A stretch of DNA of 5,375 nt from Chloroflexota bacterium (lineage in GTDB: Bacteria > Chloroflexota > Anaerolineae > Fen-1058), in assembly GCA_016219235.1 (NCBI GenBank), contig JACRBO010000425.1, positions 1 to 5,375 on the forward strand, in the 5' to 3' direction. The notes under the pieces were generated by a model. It was not told the DNA's origin and ran no database searches. It saw only the letters and a program-made list of their open reading frames with translations. Both the position numbers and the translations under genes were made by a program. The number at the start of each line of letters is the position of its first letter. The stretch's first letter is position 1. Positions 1-5,375 of the stretch are shown here, piece by piece.

Positions 1-1817
1 CCTTGATCGTTCGGCTTCGCCATGCCGTAAATCACGATGTTTTTCAACGGCAGGGTTTCTTCGCTCTTGTACGAAATCACGTTGCCATTCACAATATCAA
101 GATTCTCGATGTCTTCGCCCCACGCCTGCGACACCATCTCCAGCACTTGTTTCTTCGCATCGAGCGCGGCATTCTTCACGGCGTTGCCCATGCTCCACGT
201 CAGGCGGCTCGCCACGGTCTGCCATTCATACGGACTGTATTTCGTATCGACCGGCGCAGCGATGCGCACCCACTCGTACGGCACGCCCAGTGCGCCCGCC
301 GCCATCTGCGCCATCACGGTGAACGTCCCTTGCCCGATCTCTTGTCCGCCGATCCCGACGGTCACATATCCGTCTTCGGCCAATTCCACCCACGCGCTCG
401 ATCCGGCATTGGGCGGCATCGCGGGCGCTTTCCACATGATGGCGATGCCCTTGCCGCGTTTCTTATTGGGCGCCGATGGCGCGCGTTTCTTTCCCCACTC
501 GATCGCGTTAGCGGCCTTCTCGATGCACTGCGACAAACCGATCGGATGCATCTTCATCCCGGTGAGGATGATGTCGCCGTCCTTCACGCAGTTCAACTTG
601 CGGAACTCGACCGCATCCATCCCGATCGCGAGTGCCAGCTCATCGATACACTGTTCCAATCCAGAGTGCATCTCCGGCATGCCAAAACCGCGCATCGGCC
701 CGCCGACGGGATGATTGGTGTACACGCAGCGGCTGTCGATCTTGAGATTCGGCACGAGGTACGGCCCGCTGCCGCTGTAGCCCGAGGCGCGCGTGATGTT
801 GACGCCGTACTCGGTGTACGCGCCCGCGTCCCAGTAGTATTTGTTTTCCACCGCGATCAGTTTGCCGTTTTTGTCGCAGCCCATCTTGAAGTGCGCCACG
901 ACGCCCTGCCGCACGAACGCCGTGAAGAATTCTTCTTCGCGCGTCAGGCGCAGTTTCACCGGACGATTAGGCACTTTCGTCGCGATGCAGACCGTCAGCG
1001 CTTCCATGCTGAGGCCCGCTTTGCAGCCGAAGCCGCCGCCCACATACGGCGCGATCACTTGCACGTCAGCCTGCGAGACATGCAGCGCCTTGGCGATGAG
1101 GTTGCGCTGTGCGAACGGTGATTGCGACGATCCCCACAGCGTGATCTTGCCCTTCTCGTCCACTTTGGCGACGGCCACATGCGGCTCGATCGGCACGTGC
1201 TGCACGTGCGGGATGCGGTACTTCCGCTCCACGATCGCCGCGCACTGCGACCATGCCGCTTCGGTATCGCCCTTGCGAATCTTGAAGTGATTCGACACGT
1301 TGGTGCCCGGCTGCGGGAAGATGAAGTTCGGCACTTCGTAAGTGCCCAGATCAGGATGGAGCAGCGGCGCTTCGGGACTTGCGCCAAATTCAGGATCGAG
1401 CACCGGTTGCAAGACCTCGTACTCCACCTCGATCAGTGCGACGGCCTTCTCCGCGATCTCTTCGCTGATGGCCGCCACGCCCGCGACCGGATCGCCCACG
1501 TAGCGCACGCGATCGCGCGCGAAGATATAACGATCGGACAAGTACAGGCCCGTCAGGCCCGGAAATTCTTCGCCGGTCACGATCGCTTTCACGCCCGGCA
1601 GTTTCTTCGCCTTCTCCACGTTGATCGATTTGATCAGCGCGTGCGGATGCGGGCTGCGCACGATGCGCGCGTACAGCATCCCCGGCCCGAACTGAATGTC
1701 GTCGGCGAAGATCGCCGCGCCCGTCACCTTCTCGTGCGCATCCACTCGCGGCACGCTGTCGCCCACGGGATGAGGCGCTTTATCAAGCGGAATTTTCTCA
1801 ATCGGTTGTGTTGTCAT
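1..1817 (-). CDS. Xanthine dehydrogenase-family molybdopterin-binding (catalytic) subunit, 3'-truncated by the window edge
   Basis: This is the large subunit of a molybdenum hydroxylase; it binds the molybdopterin cofactor and hydroxylates the substrate in the cytoplasm. Reading the minus strand from ATG at 1817 gives 605 codons without a stop, so the frame continues past position 1. Family members are usually about 750-800 residues, so roughly 150 are missing, including the C-terminal catalytic Glu. Visible motifs: N-terminal hammerhead domain (VTGAAIFADDI, 31-41; RIVRSPHPHA follows), Gln232 in SSQSP, GGGFGCK (260-266), DAGAYTEYG (330-338), PMRGFGMPE (374-382), GGQEIGQGTFT (490 on), and TVASRLTWSMGNA (534-546). 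A GGAGGG ribosome site lies 3 bases before the ATG. Ala267 follows GGGFGCK where bovine xanthine oxidase has Glu802, while Arg376 matches its Arg880. Family assignment is very secure; xanthine as substrate is not. It is the last visible gene of the operon. Confidence 0.95.
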   Translation of the reverse strand, partial: MTTQPIEKIPLDKAPHPVGDSVPRVDAHEKVTGAAIFADDIQFGPGMLYARIVRSPHPHALIKSINVEKAKKLPGVKAIVTGEEFPGLTGLYLSDRYIFARDRVRYVGDPVAGVAAISEEIAEKAVALIEVEYEVLQPVLDPEFGASPEAPLLHPDLGTYEVPNFIFPQPGTNVSNHFKIRKGDTEAAWSQCAAIVERKYRIPHVQHVPIEPHVAVAKVDEKGKITLWGSSQSPFAQRNLIAKALHVSQADVQVIAPYVGGGFGCKAGLSMEALTVCIATKVPNRPVKLRLTREEEFFTAFVRQGVVAHFKMGCDKNGKLIAVENKYYWDAGAYTEYGVNITRASGYSGSGPYLVPNLKIDSRCVYTNHPVGGPMRGFGMPEMHSGLEQCIDELALAIGMDAVEFRKLNCVKDGDIILTGMKMHPIGLSQCIEKAANAIEWGKKRAPSAPNKKRGKGIAIMWKAPAMPPNAGSSAWVELAEDGYVTVGIGGQEIGQGTFTVMAQMAAGALGVPYEWVRIAAPVDTKYSPYEWQTVASRLTWSMGNAVKNAALDAKKQVLEMVSQAWGEDIENLDIVNGNVISYKSEETLPLKNIVIYGMAKPNDQ

Positions 1818-1820
1818 AGT

Positions 1821-1826
1821 CCCTCC
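1821..1826 (-). promoter_or_regulatory. Ribosome binding site of the Mo subunit gene
   Basis: The minus strand reads GGAGGG followed by ACT and the ATG at 1817. This fixes the start, and no coding sequence runs upstream into the repeat. Confidence 0.8.
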
Positions 1827-1832
1827 AAGTCC

Positions 1833-1957
1833 CGTCATTGCGAGGAGCAGTTTTTTCGCGACGAAGCAATCTCTGGCTAATCAGCACTGGGATTGCTTCG
1901 CATCCTTCGACTACGCGGCGAAAAGAAGCCGCTCCGCTCAGGACGCTCGCAATGACG
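1833..1957. repeat. Palindromic dispersed repeat, copy 1 (12-bp terminal inverted repeats)
   Basis: The ends are perfect 12-bp inverted repeats, CGTCATTGCGAG (1833-1844) and CTCGCAATGACG (1946-1957). A nested inverted pair, CGAAGCAATC (1862-1871) and GATTGCTTCG (1891-1900), lies inside. The element fills the junction between the 2Fe-2S and Mo subunit genes and ends 7 bases from the Mo gene's ribosome site. Its internal words (CATCCTTCGACT, CCGCTCAGGA) are the reverse complement of words in copy 2, so the copies are oppositely oriented. It encodes nothing; read through, it gives the familiar spurious peptide type HCEE...DEAI. Similar palindromes are known as short non-coding repeats in many bacterial genomes. 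No target duplication is evident. Confidence 0.85.
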
Positions 1958-1977
1958 CCCATTAGCGTTGATTCGCG

Positions 1978-2451
1978 TCAATTCGCGGACGACTCCGCCG
2001 CCAACTTCACCGCGTCGATGATGCGCGTGTAACCCGTGCAGCGGCACAGATTGCCCACCAGCGCATCGCGGATTTCGTGCTCGGTCGGATGCGGATTGCG
2101 ATCCAGGAGCGCGCGCGACGAGATCAGAATGCCGGGTGTGCAGAAGCCGCACTGCACGCCGCCCGCGTCGATCATCGTCTGCTGGATCGGATCGAGCCGC
2201 TTGTCGTGCGTGAGTCCCTCGACCGTCACTATCTCAGCGCCGTCGCATTCCACAGCCAGCACCATGCAGCTATTCACCGGCTCGCCGTTCCACAACACCG
2301 TGCACGCGCCGCACTCGCCCGCCGCGCAGCCGTTCTTGGTGCCCGTCAGCGCCAGTTTCTCGCGCAGCATCGTCAACATCGTCATGTTCGAGGGAACGTC
2401 TACAATCTCGGCTGAACCATTAACGGTTACAGTTATCCTGTGAAAAGACAT
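1978..2451 (-). CDS. 2Fe-2S iron-sulfur subunit of the molybdenum hydroxylase
   Basis: A 157-residue electron-transfer subunit that carries the two [2Fe-2S] clusters linking the Mo centre to FAD. The N-terminal plant-type ferredoxin domain has Cys42, Cys47, Cys50 and Cys62 (GCAAGECGAC, then NSC). The C-terminal helical domain has Cys101 and Cys104 (QCGFCTPG) and Cys136 and Cys138 (LCRCTGY). All eight ligands are present, and the length is typical for the small subunit. The start at 2451 is chosen because GGAGG sits four bases upstream and the protein then begins MSFHRITVTVNG, as relatives do. An in-frame ATG at 2520 would add 23 residues, read through the purine-rich junction, and is unlikely. 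The stop is TGA. The gene lies 82 bp after the FAD subunit and 160 bp before the Mo subunit, consistent with one transcript. The substrate cannot be inferred from this subunit. Confidence 0.97.
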   Translation of the reverse strand: MSFHRITVTVNGSAEIVDVPSNMTMLTMLREKLALTGTKNGCAAGECGACTVLWNGEPVNSCMVLAVECDGAEIVTVEGLTHDKRLDPIQQTMIDAGGVQCGFCTPGILISSRALLDRNPHPTEHEIRDALVGNLCRCTGYTRIIDAVKLAAESSAN

Positions 2452-2455
2452 ATTG

Positions 2456-2460
2456 CCTCC
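2456..2460 (-). promoter_or_regulatory. Ribosome binding site deciding the 2Fe-2S subunit start
   Basis: The minus strand reads GGAGG, then CAAT, then the ATG at 2451. This favours the 157-residue protein over the longer version starting at 2520. Confidence 0.8.
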
Positions 2461-2486
2461 ATTCCAGACGGAGTGACGGAGGGACA

Positions 2487-2534
2487 GAGGGATGGAGAGA
2501 TATTTCCCTCCTTCTCTCATTCCCTCCTTCTCTC
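2487..2534. repeat. Purine/pyrimidine-rich hairpin with a tandem 15-base duplication
   Basis: On the plus strand the word TTCCCTCCTTCTCTC occurs twice, at 2504-2518 and 2520-2534, separated by one A, so the period is 16 bp. The second copy ends on the last base of the FAD gene's stop codon. Just to the left is a purine run, and GAGGGATGGAGAGA (2487-2500) pairs with TCTCTCATTCCCTC (2513-2526) at 12 of 14 positions around a 12-base loop. In the minus-strand mRNA this sits between the FAD stop and the 2Fe-2S start. No T-run follows it, so it is not a typical terminator. It could affect mRNA stability or simply be slippage-prone low-complexity DNA. Confidence 0.7.
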
Positions 2535-3421
2535 TATCTTTGTAGTTTCTTCCATACCTCGGTCAAGGCATTTCGCGTCATATTCCGCACCATCAACGAT
2601 CGATACCGCGCCGAACCGCGCACGTCGTCGATCGGCTTTACGGACTTCATCGCCACGTCCGCCGCTTCGTTGATGGTCGCCTCGCTGATCGGCTTCTCGC
2701 TCAAGAGCGCCATATCGAGCAGCAAAGGCGTCGGCGCGACAGACGCTAAGGCCACGAAGAACCGGTAACCCGAAGCGGCTGCGCCGTCGGGATACCCGAA
2801 AGCCGTCACGCCCACGATCGCCAGATCGCCGATCGCGTTGCGGCCTAATTTCAGGTACTTTCCGGCTGATCCCTGCGGCGGAAGCGGATACTCAACCGCG
2901 GTCACAATATCGCCGGGTTTCAACACGGTCTTGCCCGGCCCTTTGAAAAACGCGCGCAACGCCTCGACGCGATCGCCGTCGACGCCGTGCACGTGCACCT
3001 TCGCATTCAGCACCAAACCCGCACCGACCGTATCTCCGGCGGGCGAGGCGTTGCAGATGTTGCCCGCCACCGTCGCGCGGGTGCGGAGTTGATAACTCGC
3101 CACGGTGTGCGCCGCTTCGGCTAGCACCGGATAGTGCGTGTTCACTTCGGGCGAGGCCACCAGTCGATTCATGTTGACCGCCGCCCCCACCCGCAAACCG
3201 ATCGCCGGAACGAACGTCAGATCGTTCATGCCGGGCAGGCCCTTCACATCGACCAGATACTTGTCCTGCCACACATCATCGCGCATGCGCACGAAGACGT
3301 CCGTCCCGCCGATAAAGACCCGCGCCTCGCCGGCGTGCTGCGCCAGAAAGGCGCTGGCCTCACTGAGTGAGGCCGGTTTGATATAGTCGAACTCTGGTAA
3401 ACCGGGATGTGCTGTAATCAT
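2534..3421 (-). CDS. FAD-binding subunit (subunit M type) of the molybdenum hydroxylase
   Basis: A 295-residue flavoprotein subunit that takes electrons from the iron-sulfur subunit and passes them to NAD+ or another acceptor; the sequence does not show which. It has the CO dehydrogenase/xanthine dehydrogenase medium-subunit layout. The first FAD-contact loop is FIGGTDVFVRMR (36-47), the second is TVAGNICNASPAGD (117-130), and the C-terminal domain contains the usual DDVRGSARYRSLMV (265-278). The length matches the family (about 270-300). The start at 3421 (MITAHPGLPEFDYIKP) is preceded by GAGGTGG and aligns with the usual F-x-Y N-terminus. The frame stays open upstream to 3520, but that stretch lies inside the dispersed repeat (SLHSAQDAPRSDAQ) and is not real coding sequence. 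The stop is TAG, in the last base of which a tandem duplication ends. The permease lies 164 bp upstream. Confidence 0.96.
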   Translation of the reverse strand: MITAHPGLPEFDYIKPASLSEASAFLAQHAGEARVFIGGTDVFVRMRDDVWQDKYLVDVKGLPGMNDLTFVPAIGLRVGAAVNMNRLVASPEVNTHYPVLAEAAHTVASYQLRTRATVAGNICNASPAGDTVGAGLVLNAKVHVHGVDGDRVEALRAFFKGPGKTVLKPGDIVTAVEYPLPPQGSAGKYLKLGRNAIGDLAIVGVTAFGYPDGAAASGYRFFVALASVAPTPLLLDMALLSEKPISEATINEAADVAMKSVKPIDDVRGSARYRSLMVRNMTRNALTEVWKKLQR

Positions 3422-3423
3422 AT

Positions 3424-3430
3424 CCACCTC
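3424..3430 (-). promoter_or_regulatory. Ribosome binding site deciding the FAD subunit start
   Basis: The minus strand reads GAGGTGG two bases before the ATG at 3421. It supports this start over the in-frame codon at 3520, which lies in the dispersed repeat. Confidence 0.75.
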
Positions 3431-3435
3431 TTGTG

Positions 3436-3577
3436 CGTCACTGCGAGGAGCATCCTGAGCGGAATGCAGCGAAGCGGAATGGAGTCGAAGGATGCGACGA
3501 AGCAATCTCCTATCTATCAAGACGAGATTGCTTCGCCGCTCTACGCCCCTGTGGGGCGACCGCGTCTCGCAATGACG
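3436..3577. repeat. Palindromic dispersed repeat, copy 2 (inverted relative to copy 1)
   Basis: The ends are CGTCACTGCGAG (3436-3447) and CTCGCAATGACG (3566-3577), 11 of 12 bases paired. The inner pair is a perfect 12 bp, CGAAGCAATCTC (3498-3509) and GAGATTGCTTCG (3524-3535), and a small hairpin CGCCCC-TGT-GGGGCG lies at 3544-3558. The words TCCTGAGCGG and GTCGAAGGATGCG match copy 1 on the opposite strand. It occupies nearly all of the junction between the permease and FAD genes, ending about 5 bases from the FAD gene's ribosome site. In the transcript it could fold into one long stem. It may be a non-autonomous mobile element or a REP-like sequence; nothing in the window says which. Confidence 0.85.
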
Positions 3578-3585
3578 GGCTATGT

Positions 3586-4974
3586 TTATTCGTAGTTGAT
3601 GTTCTCGCGGTCCTTCACGCCGAACTTCGACGGCGGCAGGATCAGGAACACCAGGTTCAACAGGATGCCCACCAGCGCCGCGAACACGATGGCCGGGATG
3701 CCGTTCGGGAAGATCACCGGGATGATGAACGGGAAGATGCCGTCCTTCAGCGCCAGGTTGCCGCCGATGCCCGTGATCAGGATGATCGAACCCACCGCCA
3801 GCTGGCGCGGCTCAAACAGGTTGACCCGCTCCGATTGGATCAGCGCCACGCCTTGCATGCCGATGACGCCGAACAGGTAGATCGACAGGCCGCCGGTCAC
3901 TGCCACCGGAATAGTGTTGACCAGGCCGGCGAGTTTGCCCACGAAGCCCAGCAAAATCGCCATCACGCCCGCCGCCATCAACACCGGTACGGAGTAGTTG
4001 CGCGTAATCGCCATCAGGCTGTTGTTCTCGCCATAGTTGGTGCCCGCGCAGCCGCCCAGCATACCCACCACGATGTCATCCGCGCCGTCGGCAACGAGGT
4101 TCAAGCCGATCAGCTTCTTGATCTCGATCGGGGCGCGCTTCAGTTCCTTCGCCAGCGCGTCGATGTACAGGCTCATCTGATACAGGTGCGCCGTGCTTTC
4201 GGGGATCGTCGCAATCGCGATCAGCGAGATGCTGACCACCACCGCCCACGAGGCCGGGTTGCCAAAGTCGGGCAGCGTAATCGGCGGTACGCGAATCCAT
4301 TCCGCAGTATTGAAGGCCGTAAAGTCCACCTTGCCAATCAGCAGCGCGAACAAATAGCCGACGATCGCGCCCAGCAGGATGGGCAGCATGCCCAGCAAGC
4401 CCTTGCCCTGCAGATACACCGAGAACATCACGGTGAAGAACAGCGTCACCAGGGCGATGCCCCACTCGGCGCTGGCCATACCCAGCGCTGCGCCGGCTAA
4501 CGCGACACCGATGACGATCGCCACGCTGCCCGTAATCACGGGCGGCAGCACGCGATCCAGCGCGGCCTTGCCCACGCGCATGATCAGCAGGCCGATCAGA
4601 ATCTCGACGACCGCCGTGCCGATGATGCCGACCTGCACGATTTGCACGCCGGCCGGGCAATACGTCGTCGTCGGGTCGGCGAAGCAGTCCTTGGCGTACA
4701 ACGACATCGCCGTGATCACGACCGAGATGTAACTGAAACTGGAACCGTAATACATGGGGATGCGGCGTTTGGAGACCAGCAGGGCAATAATCGTGCCCAG
4801 ACCACTGGCCAGCAGCGTCACGCTCACGTCGAATTTGGTGAGGATGGCGACGAGCACCGTGGCAGGAAACATCGTGAGCACTTGTTGAATGCCCAGACTC
4901 AACATCGAGCCAACGGGGGGGACATCTTGCGGCAGATAACCCATTACCTTCGTTTCGGGGGCAGTTGCAGCCAT
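3586..4974 (-). CDS. NCS2/NAT-family nucleobase permease, UraA-like (uracil/xanthine transporter)
   Basis: An inner-membrane nucleobase:cation symporter of 462 residues with about 14 hydrophobic segments. Its features match E. coli UraA: QQVLTMFPATVLV near the start, GSSFSYI (77-83), Glu259 and His263 in PESTAHL (UraA Glu241 and His245), and NYGENNSLMAITRNYS (313-328), whose Glu316 matches UraA Glu290. Xanthine permeases instead carry a QNxG...R signature there, so uracil or a related pyrimidine is at least as likely as xanthine. UraA has QH where this protein has QQ (residues 30-31). The TM3-TM4 loop, expected outside the cell, is lengthened and has Cys97 and Cys106. The start at 4974 is chosen for AAGGAG seven bases upstream; an ATG at 4992 would add six residues but has no ribosome site. 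It is the first gene of the operon, which points to import of the enzyme's substrate. Confidence 0.93.
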   Translation of the reverse strand: MAATAPETKVMGYLPQDVPPVGSMLSLGIQQVLTMFPATVLVAILTKFDVSVTLLASGLGTIIALLVSKRRIPMYYGSSFSYISVVITAMSLYAKDCFADPTTTYCPAGVQIVQVGIIGTAVVEILIGLLIMRVGKAALDRVLPPVITGSVAIVIGVALAGAALGMASAEWGIALVTLFFTVMFSVYLQGKGLLGMLPILLGAIVGYLFALLIGKVDFTAFNTAEWIRVPPITLPDFGNPASWAVVVSISLIAIATIPESTAHLYQMSLYIDALAKELKRAPIEIKKLIGLNLVADGADDIVVGMLGGCAGTNYGENNSLMAITRNYSVPVLMAAGVMAILLGFVGKLAGLVNTIPVAVTGGLSIYLFGVIGMQGVALIQSERVNLFEPRQLAVGSIILITGIGGNLALKDGIFPFIIPVIFPNGIPAIVFAALVGILLNLVFLILPPSKFGVKDRENINYE

Positions 4975-4981
4975 GTTAATG

Positions 4982-4987
4982 CTCCTT
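4982..4987 (-). promoter_or_regulatory. Ribosome binding site deciding the permease start
   Basis: The minus strand reads AAGGAG, seven bases before the ATG at 4974. The ATG at 4992 lies upstream of this site and has no purine-rich stretch of its own. Confidence 0.8.
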
Positions 4988-4988
4988 A

Positions 4989-5057
4989 TCATGATGTGAG
5001 AAGCGGCTCAAGGGAACTGCGGCGAAACCGACCAGCAACCACAACAGCGGCGATCAT
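4989..5057 (-). CDS. Possible 22-residue leader ORF before the permease (speculative)
   Basis: The minus strand has ATG at 5057 and TGA at 4991-4989, encoding MIAAVVVAGRFRRSSLEPLLTS. The stop lies immediately upstream of the permease ribosome site and overlaps the alternative permease ATG at 4992 as ATGA, a geometry that allows translational coupling. A perfect anti-SD complement, AAGGAGG, lies upstream, but 16 bases from the ATG, farther than normal. I do not recognise the peptide, and it may be chance. Confidence 0.2.
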   Translation of the reverse strand: MIAAVVVAGRFRRSSLEPLLTS

Positions 5058-5100
5058 CTGTGCAGCGGGGGCACCTCCTTGGCTCGATTCGTCCTGACGC

Positions 5101-5145
5101 AAAACAAAACGAGCCGCGCTGTGACGTACACACAGCGCAGCTCGT
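5101..5145 (-). terminator. Strong intrinsic terminator in the leader of the permease operon
   Basis: On the minus strand, ACGAGCTGCGCTGTG (5145-5131) pairs with CACAGCGCGGCTCGT (5123-5109) around the 7-base loop TGTACGT. The stem is 15 bp with one G-U wobble. It is followed at once by TTTGTTTT (5108-5101), the standard layout of a Rho-independent terminator. It points at the permease, whose start is 127 bases further on. It either ends an upstream minus-strand transcript coming from beyond 5375, or is the terminator of an attenuator or riboswitch controlling the operon. No T-run follows the stem on the plus strand, so it acts in one direction. Confidence 0.85.
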
Positions 5146-5164
5146 CTGGACTGACGCTAAAGCC

Positions 5165-5176
5165 AGTCGATCGACT
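5165..5176. promoter_or_regulatory. 12-bp perfect palindrome, possible operator
   Basis: AGTCGATCGACT equals its own reverse complement and lies 20 bases upstream of the terminator stem in the transcript direction. A dimeric regulator could bind it, but no regulator gene is visible in the window and such a site can occur by chance. Confidence 0.25.
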
Positions 5177-5286
5177 TGAACACAGGTGGTCGAACTTCGC
5201 GCGGGGGACCCTGACAGGCATGAAATTCCGGCTCCAATCGAGTAGTATCAACATGCCACGAATCGATCACACTGTCCACTGCCAAA

Positions 5287-5332
5287 TGTCACGTACAGAC
5301 AGCCTGATCTTCATCTCCACCAGTCCGTGACA
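5287..5332. repeat. Imperfect inverted repeat in the leader
   Basis: On the plus strand, TGTCACG (5287-5293) is the exact inverse of CGTGACA (5326-5332). After a 4-base bulge, GAC (5298-5300) pairs with GTC (5323-5325), leaving a loop of about 22 bases. It could be part of a structured leader RNA or an operator. Chance cannot be excluded. Confidence 0.4.
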
Positions 5333-5375
5333 CTAACAACCCCGCGCCGACGAAAAGGGTGTGGCGATGGCGGGC

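Larger units (their letters stand above)
4975..5375. other. Non-coding leader/intergenic region upstream of the operon
   Basis: About 400 bases without a convincing large gene on either strand. From the permease outward it holds the permease ribosome site, a possible 22-codon ORF, an orphan AAGGAGGTG (5072-5080), the terminator at 5101-5145, a 12-bp palindrome (5165-5176) and an inverted repeat (5287-5332). All three minus-strand frames contain stops between the right edge and about 5250. The words TCGTC and CTGACGC flank the terminator on both sides (5089-5100 and 5142-5157). I found no clear sigma-70 promoter: TTGATA (5251-5246) is a fair -35, but the -10 17 bases on is poor. It does not match the purine riboswitch core. 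Confidence 0.6.

Noticed and set aside
3..1880. Long plus-strand open frames of 372 and 252 codons across the Mo subunit gene
   Set aside because: They are antisense to an intact gene with full family motifs; their His/Arg-rich composition is typical of GC-rich shadow frames, and the second ends in the dispersed repeat.
1833..3577. CRISPR array or transposon with its transposase between the two repeats
   Set aside because: There are only two imperfect copies, in opposite orientation and about 1.5 kb apart, and the DNA between them is ordinary operon genes.
3433..4500. Plus-strand open frame of 355 codons
   Set aside because: It starts inside the dispersed repeat (spurious HCEEHPER...DEAI peptide) and then runs antisense to the permease with an Asp/Arg/Gln/His-rich, non-protein-like composition.
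5054..5254. Minus-strand 66-codon frame in the leader
   Set aside because: It reads straight through the terminator hairpin and T-run, has no good ribosome site and resembles nothing recognisable. Its stop overlaps the mini-ORF ATG, which I take as coincidence.
5079..5330. Plus-strand 83-codon frame in the leader
   Set aside because: It starts at TTG without support, crosses both arms of the terminator, and the protein is unrecognisable.
5351..5375. Possible divergent gene start (AAAAGGGTG, then ATG at 5367) at the right edge
   Set aside because: Only three codons are visible, so coding cannot be judged.
5146..5375. Purine (guanine/adenine/xanthine-type) riboswitch aptamer
   Set aside because: I could not find the conserved purine aptamer core or three-way junction. 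The xanthine NMT1 motif could not be judged without a covariance model.

Overview
The window is bacterial and GC-rich. It is almost filled by one minus-strand gene cluster that reads from right to left. In transcription order the genes are an NCS2-family (UraA-like) nucleobase permease, then the FAD, 2Fe-2S and molybdopterin subunits of a xanthine-dehydrogenase-family molybdenum hydroxylase. The last gene runs off the left edge, so its C-terminal end is missing. All four starts have a good Shine-Dalgarno sequence, the reading frames are intact, and no gene lies on the plus strand.

Layout: 1-1817, Mo subunit (partial at its 3' end); 1818-1977, junction holding a palindromic dispersed repeat; 1978-2451, 2Fe-2S subunit; 2452-2533, junction with a purine/pyrimidine-rich hairpin and a 16-bp-period tandem duplication; 2534-3421, FAD subunit; 3422-3585, junction holding a second, inverted copy of the dispersed repeat; 3586-4974, permease; 4975-5375, a leader with no convincing large gene, which contains a strong intrinsic terminator facing the operon, an unused-looking perfect Shine-Dalgarno and other dyads.

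How the genes fit together: the permease would import a purine or pyrimidine base. The three-subunit enzyme would hydroxylate it, passing electrons from the molybdenum centre through two 2Fe-2S clusters to FAD. Family membership is secure but the substrate is not. The permease has the UraA-type signature (Y-G-E-N, plus Glu259 and His263) rather than the xanthine-permease type. The Mo subunit keeps the family Arg but has Ala where xanthine oxidases carry the substrate-binding Glu. Uracil/thymine, or another N-heterocycle, is therefore as open a possibility as xanthine.

Organism: the sequence alone does not fix it. Split-subunit Mo hydroxylases with intergenic GTCATTGCGAG...CTCGCAATGAC palindromes recall environmental lineages such as Chloroflexota, but similar repeats occur in several phyla, so this is a weak guess.
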